Below are positions 24,722-33,370 of a stretch of 64,000 nucleotides of DNA, piece by piece. The notes beneath the pieces were generated by a model, which made no database searches, was not told the origin of the DNA, and worked only from the letters and a program-made list of their open reading frames with translations. The position numbers and the translations under genes are program-made. Each line of letters begins with the position of its first letter. Position 1 is the first letter of the stretch. The stretch is from Taibaiella sp965229095 (GTDB lineage: Bacteria > Bacteroidota > Bacteroidia > Chitinophagales > Chitinophagaceae), in the NCBI GenBank assembly GCA_965229095.1, contig OZ245855.1, positions 5,022,001 to 5,086,000 on the forward strand, read 5' to 3'.

Positions 24722-26011
24722 ATGCAATGGAAATCATTTTTCTGTGCAGTATTGATCGTGTCGCCGTTAAGTGTGATAGCCCAGGGGCCCAGGGTTCCTG
24801 ATTCGGATGGTAAGAAGATCGCGATGAGAGAAACGAGGGAAAGCGTTGGTGCCGATGCTCTTTCAAAATCGCCTGCCTTTGACAGCATAGTTCCTAAAGC
24901 CATGCCCTTTTCTATGGGTGGTAATGGCAGCAAGGTTATCAATATGAATAACCAGGACGCAAAGTCTAAGACTTCCCGGGAAATTGCCAAGGCTGCCGAG
25001 CCCGGCAAATCGCCAAAGCTTGCTGCTCTTGTACCTGCCAATGCCAATACCGCTGCAGCGCGTCCGCTCGACAGGGTAATGGAGGTCAATGATAAATTCA
25101 AAAATGTGCCGCTGGCCGGGGAAACAGATTACTACGGTAATATGAATACCTATGTGGTCGATTATGTAAAAAAATACATGACCAATTTCGGCGACCGTCT
25201 TAGTAATGTAAGCGATCGGGGTATTACTACCTTCCAGACCATTGACCGCGTACTGAAATCCCATTCTATTCCTAAAGAATTAAAATACCTCGCGGTAATC
25301 GAGTCGGCATTGAACAAAAATGCAAGGTCGCCGGTGGGTGCCGTAGGGTATTGGCAGTTTATGGAGTCTACAGCCAAGCTGATGGGACTTACCGTGAATG
25401 GCCGCAGAGATGAACGTACCGATCTGTCCAAGTCTACCCACGCTGCAGCCAAGTATCTGAGCTACCTGTACGATCAACTGGACGATTGGCTGCTGGTGGT
25501 AGCCGCTTATAACAGTGGTCCCAGGCCGGTGATCAATGCCATGAAACGTACCGGTAAAGACGATTTCTGGTCCATTAAATCTTACCTTCCCAAAGAGACG
25601 CAGAATCATGTGTTGGCGTTCGTGGCCACTGCTACCATTATGGAGCGGCTCAATCATTTTCTGCTGCCTGGCGTCCCCAGCAATTTCGACTGGACCTCCC
25701 TTAACGTAAGCAATGCGACTATGGCCAAAGGTAAGAAGCCTGCCAATCCATTGTTGTCGAAGTTTACCGAAGGAGAAGTGAAGAGTATGGCGATCGTGAG
25801 GATAAAAACACCTCTTGACCTGGAAGTAGTATCGACGATGTTGAACATCGACCGCCGCCAATTAGGGCGCTGGAACTATGACTATTTTGATTTTCTGGAA
25901 ACCTATAAAGCAGGTAATCTCTATAATTTCCGTATTCCCAAAGATAAACTGGATGTTTTCCTGGAAAAGCTGGGTTCCCTGGAAAAAGCTTCTTCGAAAA
26001 TGCAGTTCTAA
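24722..26011 (+). CDS. Membrane-bound lytic murein transglycosylase, MltD-like (SLT domain)
   Basis: Lytic transglycosylases cut peptidoglycan between MurNAc and GlcNAc with a single catalytic Glu. The 429-residue protein has a signal peptide (about 1-21, ending VIAQ), a low-complexity linker to about 110, then a GH23/SLT domain: PKELKYLAVIESALNKNARS with the catalytic Glu in VIES, GAVGYWQFM, HAAAKYLSYLYDQL and AAYNSGPRP. The C-terminal ~80 residues (MAIVRIKTPLDLEVVSTMLN, then YNFRIPKDKL) look like a LysM-type wall-binding segment, weakly. It acts in the periplasm. It follows tatA by 162 bases and precedes rpsT with only 77 bases. Confidence 0.87.
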   Translation: MQWKSFFCAVLIVSPLSVIAQGPRVPDSDGKKIAMRETRESVGADALSKSPAFDSIVPKAMPFSMGGNGSKVINMNNQDAKSKTSREIAKAAEPGKSPKLAALVPANANTAAARPLDRVMEVNDKFKNVPLAGETDYYGNMNTYVVDYVKKYMTNFGDRLSNVSDRGITTFQTIDRVLKSHSIPKELKYLAVIESALNKNARSPVGAVGYWQFMESTAKLMGLTVNGRRDERTDLSKSTHAAAKYLSYLYDQLDDWLLVVAAYNSGPRPVINAMKRTGKDDFWSIKSYLPKETQNHVLAFVATATIMERLNHFLLPGVPSNFDWTSLNVSNATMAKGKKPANPLLSKFTEGEVKSMAIVRIKTPLDLEVVSTMLNIDRRQLGRWNYDYFDFLETYKAGNLYNFRIPKDKLDVFLEKLGSLEKASSKMQF

Positions 26012-26041
26012 AAAAAAGTTTTAGAATTAAGAATCTTTTCA

Positions 26042-26049
26042 TACCTTTG
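26042..26049 (+). promoter_or_regulatory. -7 promoter box (TACCTTTG) of rpsT
   Basis: This is an exact TAnnTTTG match 39 bases before the rpsT ATG. A TTTT at about 26019-26022 with a 19-base spacer is a weak -33 candidate. Confidence 0.65.
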
Positions 26050-26088
26050 CAATCCTTAATAAAAAGAACAAAAAGATAATTAAGTAAA

Positions 26089-26343
26089 ATGGCAAATCAT
26101 AAAGCTACCAAAAAGGATGCCCGTCAAAGTTTAAAGCGCCGCGACCGTAACCGTTACTACGGTAAAACTACCCGTAACGCAATCCGTGAAATGTTGAAAA
26201 TTACCGAGAAAGGCGCGGCTCTGGAGCAACTCCCTACTGTAATTTCTATGATTGATAAATTGGCTAAACGCAATGTTATTCACAAAAACAAAGCGAACAA
26301 TTTGAAATCCCAGTTGGCTAAAAAAGTAAGTACGCTGGCTTAA
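26089..26343 (+). CDS. rpsT: Small-subunit ribosomal protein S20
   Basis: S20 binds the 5' domain and helix 44 region of 16S rRNA early in 30S assembly. The 84-residue protein reads MANHKATKKDARQSLKRRDR at the start and ends QLAKKVSTLA, with basic helices throughout, matching the family in length and pattern. It has its own promoter box upstream and a hairpin downstream, so it is probably monocistronic, as is usual. Confidence 0.95.
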   Translation: MANHKATKKDARQSLKRRDRNRYYGKTTRNAIREMLKITEKGAALEQLPTVISMIDKLAKRNVIHKNKANNLKSQLAKKVSTLA

Positions 26344-26373
26344 TCGCTGCGTGAAGCAAGATATTTTACCTAT

Positions 26374-26399
26374 AGCAACCCTCCGCAAAGAGGGTTGCT
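26374..26399 (+). terminator. Hairpin terminator after rpsT
   Basis: A 10-bp stem (AGCAACCCTC/GAGGGTTGCT) with a 6-base loop lies 30 bases after the rpsT stop. A short T-rich stretch follows. Confidence 0.7.
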
Positions 26400-26754
26400 G
26401 TTCGTTTTGGCCTGTAACGTGATGGTAGAAGTGATATAGCGAACCACTGACGTATCCAGCACCAGTTAAAAGGGCAAAAGGCATAATCCTCGTACCCCCC
26501 GGCAAAGAATGGATGCCAGAGGTGGCGGATCCTGGAAGGAAACAGGGGGCAGGCAGCCGTTATTACATCTTTCTCACGAAGGGTAGAGAAAACGGGAAAT
26601 AGGTGGACTTGTGTTCGATACTGGCCCTGTAGTACGCTGCAGCACGCTTAGCGTACACGCCTTAAAACAAGCTACAATGCCGATCAAGGGCACTTCTTTT
26701 CCTTTAGAGATACATAAATGCAGGAGCGTTCCTACCTGGCTTTAGACAAAGTGT
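26400..26754. other. Intergenic stretch with nothing recognised
   Basis: About 355 bases between the rpsT and rplS terminators show no credible frame, RNA gene or strong palindrome. A local GTACGCTGCAGCACGCTTAGCGTAC stretch near 26629 has some dyad symmetry but no T-tail. Confidence 0.5.
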
Positions 26755-26786
26755 AAAAGTCCCGCATCATTTTATGCGGGACTTTT
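26755..26786 (-). terminator. Terminator of the rpmI-rplT-rplS unit
   Basis: A 13-bp perfect stem (26755-26767 with 26774-26786) with a 6-base loop starts with AAAA and ends with TTTT, and lies 23 bases beyond the rplS stop. Confidence 0.85.
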
Positions 26787-26808
26787 GAATACTATAGCAA
26801 TTCGGCTT

Positions 26809-27171
26809 TTATTTCGCTACTGTAGCTTGTTTCTTCTCCTTAATACGGGAAGATTTACCGAAGCGTTCACGTTGGTAATACAGCTTGGCACGACGTACAC
26901 GGCCACGCTTATTCACAACGATAGACTCAATATTAGGAGAATAAAGCGGGAACAGACGCTCTACACCAACGCCATCAGAGATCTTACGAACTGTGAAAGT
27001 TTGGGTAGCACCTTGTCCCTGGCGTTTAATTACATCACCTTTAAAAGACTGGATACGCTCTTTAGCACCTTCTACAATTTTGTAGTTTACGGTGATATTG
27101 TCACCGGCTTTGAATGCCGGGATTTCTTTTTTGGTGTTGAATTGCTCGTGTACAAACGCAATGGCTTCCAT
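26809..27171 (-). CDS. rplS: Large-subunit ribosomal protein L19
   Basis: L19 sits at the 30S-50S interface near bridges to 16S rRNA. The 120-residue product has the KEIPAFKAGDNITVNYKI start of the family, the FKGDVIKRQGQGATQTFTVR segment, and PLYSPNIESIVVNKRGRVRRAKLYYQRERFGKSSRIKEK near the end. In many bacteria rplS follows rpsP-rimM-trmD; here it follows rplT instead and rpsP is 6 kb away. The gap of 58 bases to rplT suggests a shared transcript with rpmI and rplT. Confidence 0.95.
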   Translation of the reverse strand: MEAIAFVHEQFNTKKEIPAFKAGDNITVNYKIVEGAKERIQSFKGDVIKRQGQGATQTFTVRKISDGVGVERLFPLYSPNIESIVVNKRGRVRRAKLYYQRERFGKSSRIKEKKQATVAK

Positions 27172-27229
27172 CGGGAATAATTTTTTCTATTTAATAAATC
27201 CCTGCAAGAGGCAGGATTGTGTTCCTGAA

Positions 27230-27574
27230 CTATTTTACTTCAGCAACCAGTTTTTTAAAGCTTTCGGGCTGGTTTAAAGCCAGGTCAGCCAATACTTTAC
27301 GATTAAGCTCGATACCTTTCTGGTTCAGCTTGTTCATAAATACAGAATAGCTCAGGCCTTCTTCACGTACTGCGGCGTTAATACGGGCAATCCACAAAGT
27401 GCGGTATTCGCGTTTCTTTAATTTACGGCCTACGTATTTGTAACCAAGGCCTTTTTCTAATACGTTTTTGGCAACCGTATAGACGTTTTTGCGTTTGCCA
27501 TAGAAACCTTTCGCTTGCTTAAGTATTTTTTTTCTCCTTGCACGCGATGCTACAGCGTTTACTGAACGTGGCAT
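27230..27574 (-). CDS. rplT: Large-subunit ribosomal protein L20
   Basis: L20 is an early-assembly 23S rRNA-binding protein. The 114-residue product begins MPRSVNAVASRARRKKILKQ, includes KGFYGKRKNVYTVAKNVLEK and TLWIARINAAVREEGLSYS, and is of usual length. In other bacteria it represses its own operon by binding the leader; no such leader structure could be confirmed here. It follows rpmI by 53 bases. infC, which usually heads this operon, is not upstream. Confidence 0.96.
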   Translation of the reverse strand: MPRSVNAVASRARRKKILKQAKGFYGKRKNVYTVAKNVLEKGLGYKYVGRKLKKREYRTLWIARINAAVREEGLSYSVFMNKLNQKGIELNRKVLADLALNQPESFKKLVAEVK

Positions 27575-27627
27575 ATTATTTTAGTTTTTAATTAATGACA
27601 ATTTTCCTGATGAGCGAAGCCAATGGC

Positions 27628-27825
27628 TTATCTCATGTTCAACATTCTTTTAACCAGTTTCAGGTTGGCACTGTGAATAAACACAGAACCATCAAGGCTA
27701 CGTCTGCGTTTAGCAGATTTTTTAGTCAAAAGGTGCTTTCTGAACGCTTTACGACGAGTGATCTTTCCGCTACCTGTAACTTTAAAAGTTTTTTTAGCCC
27801 TTGAGTGTGTTTTTACTTTTGGCAT
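27628..27825 (-). CDS. rpmI: Large-subunit ribosomal protein L35
   Basis: This short basic 65-residue protein begins MPKVKTHSRAKKTFKVTGSG and contains RRKAFRKHLLTKKSAKRRRS, the L35 pattern. It is first in the leftward rpmI-rplT-rplS unit. A TACCTTTG box lies 20 bases before its ATG. The upstream gap ends at the glmS terminator rather than at infC. Confidence 0.95.
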   Translation of the reverse strand: MPKVKTHSRAKKTFKVTGSGKITRRKAFRKHLLTKKSAKRRRSLDGSVFIHSANLKLVKRMLNMR

Positions 27826-27844
27826 GTTATTTAATTTGGGAGTG

Positions 27845-27852
27845 CAAAGGTA
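27845..27852 (-). promoter_or_regulatory. -7 promoter box (TACCTTTG) of rpmI-rplT-rplS
   Basis: This is an exact TAnnTTTG match on the minus strand, 20 bases before the rpmI ATG. The region upstream is strongly AT-rich. Confidence 0.65.
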
Positions 27853-27946
27853 ATTAAAAAATAAATCGAAAAATGAAAAATTGAAAAATATTTGAAGAAT
27901 AATTTTATCGTGCTTTTAATGCCTATGGTCCATGTCCGGTCATTAA

Positions 27947-27977
27947 AAACCGGATACCCCTTCAGGATACCCGGTTT
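27947..27977 (-). terminator. Terminator after glmS
   Basis: On the minus strand AAACCGG (27977-27971) pairs with CCGGTTT (27953-27947), followed by more T residues. The 17-base interior repeats GGATACCC directly and can pair partly. Confidence 0.5.
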
Positions 27978-28002
27978 CTAGCGGTATTAATGTACCAATT
28001 AT

Positions 28003-29844
28003 TTACTCCACAGTCACCGATTTGGCCAGGTTGCGGGGCTGGTCCACATTGGTTCCCCTCATCAGGGCAATGTGGTAGGACAGTAACTGCAAAGGTACCA
28101 CCGTCAGCAAGGGGCTCAATATTTCTTCTGTTACCGGTATTTCAATGGTATAATCTGCCAGTGCCGCAATTTCCTTATCTCCTTCGTTCACTACAGCAAT
28201 TACTTTACCGTTCCTGGCTTTTACCTCCTGGATATTGGAAACGATCTTATCGTGAGCGCTTACATTGGTGGCCAGTACCACTACAGGCATCTGGTCGTCG
28301 ATAAGGGCAATAGGGCCATGCTTCATTTCTGCAGCCGGGTACCCTTCGGCATGTATGTAGGAAATTTCTTTCAGCTTAAGGGCGCCTTCGAGGGCTACCG
28401 GGAAGTTAACCCCGCGTCCCAGGTACAGGAAGTTCGTTGCGTCTTTGAATTTTGCTGCAATTTCCTGGATCTGCTCGTCCAGTTTCAGGGTTTGCTTGAT
28501 CTTTTCAGGGATATTTTTCAATTCGTACAATACCTGTCTCAGGTAAGAAGTGGAAATAGTCCCTTTATGCTGTGCAATCTGGAGCGACAATAATGTAAGG
28601 ATAACTACCTGGGTAGAAAATGCCTTGGTAGAAGCTACTCCGATCTCGGGTCCGGCATGGGTATAAGAACCGGCATGGGTAGCACGGGCTATCGAAGAGC
28701 TAATAACGTTACAGATACCGTATATAAGCGCCTGGCGTTCTTTGGCAATTTCAATGGCTGCCAGGGTATCGGCCGTTTCGCCCGATTGAGAGATAGCCAG
28801 CACCACGTCATTTTCGGTGATGATGGGGTTCCTGTAGCGGAACTCCGAGGCATATTCTACTTCAACCGGTACGCGTGCCAGTTCTTCGATCAGGTATTCG
28901 CCTAGCAACCCTGCATGGTAAGAGGTACCACAGGCTGTGATGATAAAACGTTTGGCCTGGTTGATCCTGTTAATGTATTCCGAAACTCCGCCCAGCTTAA
29001 TCCAGCCTTCCTCTGCACTCATACGGCCTCTAACGGCATCGGCAATTACTTTAGGCTGCTCGTAAATCTCTTTCAGCATGAAATGGTCGAACCCGCCTTT
29101 CTCGATGGCCTCAAGATCCATTTCCAGTTCTTCGATAAAAGGTGTTTTTTCAATATTACCCAGTGTCTTGATCTGCATTTTGCCTTGCCTGGTCACCACT
29201 ACATACTCCTGATCATCCAGGTATACCACATTTTTGGTGTATTCGATAATAGGGGAAGCATCGGAAGCCACGAAAAACTCATTCTGGCCCACGCCTACTA
29301 CCAACGGGCTCCCTTTACGGGCTGCAATCAGCGTATCGTTGTCTTCTTTGTCCAGTACCACTATGGCATAAGCGCCTATCACTTCGTTGAGGGCAATGCG
29401 GACGGCGTCTTCCAGCGCTACTTGCTCCTGTTTCTGGATTTCCTCGATAAGGTTGATCAGCACCTCGGTGTCCGTATCGGAATGGAATACATAACCCCGC
29501 TTCTTCAATTGCTCTTTAAGGGAAGCGTAATTCTCAATAATCCCGTTGTGGATTACTGCAAAGCGGCCTGAATTGGACAGGTGGGGGTGGGCATTTACGT
29601 CGTTGGGTACACCGTGTGTCGCCCAACGGGTATGCCCGATACCTATGTTACCGGTGATGTCTTTTTCTTCGGCATACTGCTGAAGGTTATTTACTTTTCC
29701 TGCTTTTTTATACAGATTAAAATTGCCGGATTGCAACATGATTACACCTGCACTGTCGTAACCTCTATATTCGAGTCTTTGTAATCCTTTGATCAGAATG
29801 GGGTAAGCTTCTCTGGGGCCTACATAAGCGACGATACCGCACAT
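28003..29844 (-). CDS. glmS: Glutamine:fructose-6-phosphate aminotransferase (isomerizing)
   Basis: GlmS makes glucosamine-6-phosphate, the entry to peptidoglycan and lipopolysaccharide amino sugars. The 613-residue protein starts MCGIVAYVG with the Cys2 nucleophile of the glutaminase domain, then GIGHTRWATHG and the HNGIIENY segment. The two SIS domains follow (ACGTSYHAGLLGEYLIEELA, SQSGETADTLAA, STKAFSTQV) and the end is NLAKSVTVE, as in E. coli. No glmS ribozyme is expected in this phylum and none was seen. It starts 12 bases after DUF4270 and is likely in one leftward operon with that gene and the glycogen-synthase-like gene. Confidence 0.97.
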   Translation of the reverse strand: MCGIVAYVGPREAYPILIKGLQRLEYRGYDSAGVIMLQSGNFNLYKKAGKVNNLQQYAEEKDITGNIGIGHTRWATHGVPNDVNAHPHLSNSGRFAVIHNGIIENYASLKEQLKKRGYVFHSDTDTEVLINLIEEIQKQEQVALEDAVRIALNEVIGAYAIVVLDKEDNDTLIAARKGSPLVVGVGQNEFFVASDASPIIEYTKNVVYLDDQEYVVVTRQGKMQIKTLGNIEKTPFIEELEMDLEAIEKGGFDHFMLKEIYEQPKVIADAVRGRMSAEEGWIKLGGVSEYINRINQAKRFIITACGTSYHAGLLGEYLIEELARVPVEVEYASEFRYRNPIITENDVVLAISQSGETADTLAAIEIAKERQALIYGICNVISSSIARATHAGSYTHAGPEIGVASTKAFSTQVVILTLLSLQIAQHKGTISTSYLRQVLYELKNIPEKIKQTLKLDEQIQEIAAKFKDATNFLYLGRGVNFPVALEGALKLKEISYIHAEGYPAAEMKHGPIALIDDQMPVVVLATNVSAHDKIVSNIQEVKARNGKVIAVVNEGDKEIAALADYTIEIPVTEEILSPLLTVVPLQLLSYHIALMRGTNVDQPRNLAKSVTVE

Positions 29845-29856
29845 ATGGTATTTCTT

Positions 29857-31266
29857 TTAATTGAGTTTAGTGTAAATGACATCGAAACGAAGCTTCGTAT
29901 CGGGATTACTGTTATTGGGGCCGGCTGCTACCATACGGAATACACCCTGGTAAGCTGTAGGAATCGATAACCGCAGCTTAAGCTCAGATTGTCCTGCCGA
30001 CATCACCCTTTGCAGCTCTCTTGGTATGTTCAATTTGTATTGAACGTATTGTATAGAACCTATTTGTACCGTAGTAGCAGTACCACCCACAAATGCGGCG
30101 CCGGAAGAATTGATGGTGGAATCGTCACCATTCAGGATATCGGCCACCTGGCGCTCTGTACCGTCGGCCTTGAAACCTCTTACAATAAGTTGTGGCGGCG
30201 GGATAAAGCGGTTATCGTCACCGGTTTTCAGTACGGTAATTCTAAGCTCCGCTTTGTTGATTACAGCAGCGGGGAGGGTAGTAGAGTCGATCTTGATCGT
30301 AATATCGGAGCGGAACCCCGGGTAGCCTTGCAGCACAATAGAATCCCTGTTGGCAGTCTGATTGTTTTTGTATTGTGCCACGGGTACGCCATTGTAATTC
30401 CTGTAGATATTGTTGTAAAAATTACAGATGGTGGGGTCGAAACGGAAAAACGCCCGTTTTTTAGTGGTATCCGTTGTCGAGCGGTAATAGAATTCCAGTT
30501 GTGCCGATGCGTAGTTGGCTATCAGGCTGCCGGCACTCAGTACAAAGGAGCCTAAAGTATTTTGCGTTGCTGTAGTATCCGGGCCAAGGTATATTCCCTG
30601 GAAGAAATTCATAAAAGCCGTTCCTGATGCCAGATTTGCTGGATCCATGGTGACAAACTGCGTGTTCAGGTTCTCGTTCATTTTGATACGGAGCATACGG
30701 CCTATGGAGTCGCCGTTGCCCAGGGTTACGGTATCCCTCAATGCTTTGAGCGGAATAACTGCGCTGCCGATAGGTGTGCTGTTGTAAGCTACTTTATCAA
30801 AAGCATAGTACTTCCTGTTATCGGATATGGAAAAGGGATCCGTGATCTGGTAAGCTTTCAGGTGCAGCGCATGGGAAAGATCTGTATAACTGGTATCACC
30901 GTAGGCAAAGTTCATATAAGGAACCGACAATACCGATGAATCGATGATCACACCGGCAGGAAAGGTGAAGTTGGCCGCCGGCGGTACTATCTGAAAGTAG
31001 AGACCGGCCATGGTTTTGCCAAAGAAAGGATCATTGGTAATACCCCCGATGGTGACGATCTGGTAATTGTAATCACTTGTCCAGATGGAGTCGTAATACG
31101 TGTTTTTTATACCCATCTCAAAATTCGCCACTTCGAAAGTATGGATATTGTCCACACCGGGAATAAGGTCAGGTTTAACTGCGCTTTTTTCTTTACAGGC
31201 AGCCAACGAAAAAAAGCCTGCACATAGCGTAAAGGCTTTTAAATTCCTATAGAATGTAGTCTTCAA
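29857..31266 (-). CDS. DUF4270 domain lipoprotein
   Basis: This is a 469-residue protein with a lipoprotein signal (FFSLAAC, Cys24). The mature domain is all-beta in appearance and matches DUF4270: LIPGVDNI near 36, NDPFFGKTMAGLYFQI, IIDSSVLSVPYMNFAYGD and a late ELRITVLKTGDDN segment. DUF4270 proteins are widespread outer-membrane or surface lipoproteins in Bacteroidota with no known activity. The place between the glycogen-synthase-like gene and glmS is an arrangement I recall in many Bacteroidota, suggesting a role in envelope or polysaccharide biology; this is inference. The gaps to the neighbours are 33 and 12 bases. Confidence 0.88.
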   Translation of the reverse strand: MKTTFYRNLKAFTLCAGFFSLAACKEKSAVKPDLIPGVDNIHTFEVANFEMGIKNTYYDSIWTSDYNYQIVTIGGITNDPFFGKTMAGLYFQIVPPAANFTFPAGVIIDSSVLSVPYMNFAYGDTSYTDLSHALHLKAYQITDPFSISDNRKYYAFDKVAYNSTPIGSAVIPLKALRDTVTLGNGDSIGRMLRIKMNENLNTQFVTMDPANLASGTAFMNFFQGIYLGPDTTATQNTLGSFVLSAGSLIANYASAQLEFYYRSTTDTTKKRAFFRFDPTICNFYNNIYRNYNGVPVAQYKNNQTANRDSIVLQGYPGFRSDITIKIDSTTLPAAVINKAELRITVLKTGDDNRFIPPPQLIVRGFKADGTERQVADILNGDDSTINSSGAAFVGGTATTVQIGSIQYVQYKLNIPRELQRVMSAGQSELKLRLSIPTAYQGVFRMVAAGPNNSNPDTKLRFDVIYTKLN

Positions 31267-31299
31267 CGATTTCTATTTCTAATGTGATCAATCTTGTTA

Positions 31300-32127
31300 T
31301 TAGTCTTGGGATAGATTCTGGTATAGCTCAAACAGCGGATCTATGTTTTCCATCCAGTCGGGGTTGTAAGGAACAACCTTTTTGCCTTTGCCGGATTTGA
31401 ATTCAGAGACAATATCTTTGTCCAGCCCTTCTTCGCCGTGAATAATCACATCGGCGTATTTACAGGCCCCGTAGATTAACGCGTCATTGTCGCTTTTATT
31501 ATAAGGCTCTACGTCTTTGTCTTTTAAAGCGGCGCTATTCATTACCATTTTTAGAAAATCGGGTCCCAGCGATTCGGGGAACTGTTTCTTCTGGGCAGTG
31601 TACAGGGACTTGGAATGTACAAAAACAGGCTCTTTCTTATAAGCTGTCTTCAGGAACATAGGAATGAGCGAAGTCATCCAGCCATGGCAATGGATCACAT
31701 CGGGAGGCCAGCCAAATTTTTTAACAATTTCCAGGGCACTTTTGCAAAAGAAAATAAGCCGTTCCGTGTTATCGTCAAAGAAATGCTCCTGTTCGTCCCG
31801 GAATACGGCCTTTCGTTTGAAGAAATCCTCATTGTCCATAAAATAAACCTGCAGGCGGGCATTGGGTAAGGAGGCCACTTTAATCAGCAAAGGGTGATCG
31901 TCCTTATCTACCACCACGTTGATGCCGGAAAGCCGTACTACTTCGTGGAGCCGGTGCCTGCGTTCGTTGATGATACCGAAGCGGGGCATAATAACCCGGA
32001 TTTCCATACCGGAATCAAAGGTTTTAACCGAAAGTTTATTGAGAATAGTGGCAAAATCTGTAATTTCAAGATAAGGGGATAGCTCGTTGGTGATAATGAG
32101 TATGCGCTTCTTACTTTGTACTGACAT
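31300..32127 (-). CDS. Glycogen/starch-synthase-like protein, N-terminal GT5 domain only
   Basis: This 275-residue product starts MSVQSKKRILIITNELSPYL. The opening matches the N-terminal half of GT5 glycogen synthases (LITNELSPY..., EIRVIMPRFG, YFMDNEDFF, DVIHCHGWMTSL), but full enzymes have about 480 residues with a C-terminal domain that binds ADP-glucose. That domain is missing, although the frame ends normally, so this looks like the short Bacteroidota form seen beside DUF4270, panC and glmS rather than a truncation. Whether it is catalytic is unclear. The frame extends six bases to a TTG; the ATG at 32127 is preferred. Confidence 0.8.
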   Translation of the reverse strand: MSVQSKKRILIITNELSPYLEITDFATILNKLSVKTFDSGMEIRVIMPRFGIINERRHRLHEVVRLSGINVVVDKDDHPLLIKVASLPNARLQVYFMDNEDFFKRKAVFRDEQEHFFDDNTERLIFFCKSALEIVKKFGWPPDVIHCHGWMTSLIPMFLKTAYKKEPVFVHSKSLYTAQKKQFPESLGPDFLKMVMNSAALKDKDVEPYNKSDNDALIYGACKYADVIIHGEEGLDKDIVSEFKSGKGKKVVPYNPDWMENIDPLFELYQNLSQD

Positions 32128-32310
32128 GAACAAGTTTATTGTTTCCTAAAGAAAAGTTTGATTGTAAAAATCCATAACCCGTTAAGCGGATTATACTCTC
32201 TGCTTAATATTAAAATTTTCTGCGCGCGTTACCGGAAAAACCTTCACATTTTCCTGAAATTCTTTCCGGAGAATCCGGAAAATTTCGTCATTTTCCCGTA
32301 GGTTTGGCGG

Positions 32311-32318
32311 CAAAGGTA
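32311..32318 (-). promoter_or_regulatory. -7 promoter box (TACCTTTG), leftward
   Basis: This is an exact TAnnTTTG match on the minus strand, about 184 bases before the glycogen-synthase-like ATG. It implies a long leader for that operon. A short frame across it (32191-32382) is not supported. Confidence 0.45.
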
Positions 32319-32400
32319 CGTAATTATTATAAAATACAGAATCTCTGTATCCCGCGGCAGAATAATTGTTGCTTGCGGTCAATCCTTTATTAATTGTATT

Positions 32401-33243
32401 ATGTTTATTTTCAAAACAGTAGAAGATGTAGCTGGTTATCTACGGAAACATGGAGAAGCAGGAGGAGCCATCGGGTTTATCCCTACAATGGGGGCATTGC
32501 ACCAGGGGCATCTTTCCCTTATCCGGGCTGCGCAGCAGGAAAAGATGTTTACTGTTTGCAGCATTTTCGTCAATCCCACGCAATTCAATAATCCGACCGA
32601 TCTGGAAAAATATCCCCGGACCATTGAGCAGGATATAGAAATGCTTACCGGAGCAGGTTGCGATGCCCTGTTCCTGCCTGAAGAAAAAGAGATATATCCC
32701 GAAGGGAAAACGCTTAGGGAACCTTACGACCTGGGGCAATTGGATACGGTGCTGGAAGGCGCTTACCGCCCTGGGCATTTTCAGGGGGTGGCACAAGTGG
32801 TGGACCGTTTACTGGAGATTGTAAAACCCGATAAACTGTACCTGGGGCAAAAGGATTTTCAGCAATGTGCTGTTTTGAAAAAACTGATCGCTGCTAAGCA
32901 TCCGTCCACACAGCTGGAAGTGGTGCCTACAATGAGAGAGGCCGACGGCCTGGCCATGAGCTCCCGGAACCGCCGCCTTACCGAACCGCAGCGCAATATT
33001 GCCGGTTTGATCTATCAGTGCCTGGTCTCTATCCAAACCAAAAAGGGAATGCAGGCTTTCCCTATTGTTCAAAAAGAATGCCTGGATATTCTTACCCGCA
33101 AAGGATTCAGGCCGGAATACATCGAGCTGTTGGATGCCGATACGCTGGAGCAGTTACCGGATTATGACCTTTCCCGGAACATGATAGCCCTGATCGCAGC
33201 TTATATCGGTGATATTCGATTGATTGACAACTTAGAATTATAG
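32401..33243 (+). CDS. panC: Pantothenate synthetase (pantoate-beta-alanine ligase)
   Basis: PanC joins pantoate and beta-alanine with ATP, giving pantothenate for CoA. The 280-residue enzyme carries the nucleotidyltransferase motif MGALHQGHLSL (HxGH near 34-37), FVNPTQFN, YRPGHFQGVAQVV, KLYLGQKDFQQ and the AMSSRNRRL segment that replaces KMSKS. It is divergent from the glycogen-synthase-like operon, an order typical of Bacteroidota. panD and panB are not in the window. coaD lies 4 kb away. Confidence 0.96.
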   Translation: MFIFKTVEDVAGYLRKHGEAGGAIGFIPTMGALHQGHLSLIRAAQQEKMFTVCSIFVNPTQFNNPTDLEKYPRTIEQDIEMLTGAGCDALFLPEEKEIYPEGKTLREPYDLGQLDTVLEGAYRPGHFQGVAQVVDRLLEIVKPDKLYLGQKDFQQCAVLKKLIAAKHPSTQLEVVPTMREADGLAMSSRNRRLTEPQRNIAGLIYQCLVSIQTKKGMQAFPIVQKECLDILTRKGFRPEYIELLDADTLEQLPDYDLSRNMIALIAAYIGDIRLIDNLEL

Positions 33244-33319
33244 AACGAAATGTGATGATAAATGTTAAGGGAATGGAAATTATTTCCATATCAGCAACCC
33301 ATTTTTAAAAAAATACATT

Positions 33320-33327
33320 TAACTTCG
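33320..33327 (+). promoter_or_regulatory. -7 promoter-like box (TAACTTCG) before rpsP
   Basis: This is a one-base variant of TAnnTTTG (C for the third T), 43 bases before the rpsP ATG. The same TTCG ending occurs before the NUDIX, hxpB-like and DtxR genes. Confidence 0.4.
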
Positions 33328-33370
33328 CAGTCCAAATTTATTTATTTACCCAAAAACAATTTCCATTTCT

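Noticed and set aside
26400..26754. A possible tRNA or small RNA in the gap between rpsT and rplS
   Set aside because: No cloverleaf with a GTTCGA-type T arm and paired acceptor could be formed around the TGTTCGATA at about 26611.
32191..32382. A 63-residue minus-strand frame upstream of the glycogen-synthase-like gene
   Set aside because: A TACCTTTG promoter box lies inside it and it has no family likeness; it is more likely leader sequence.
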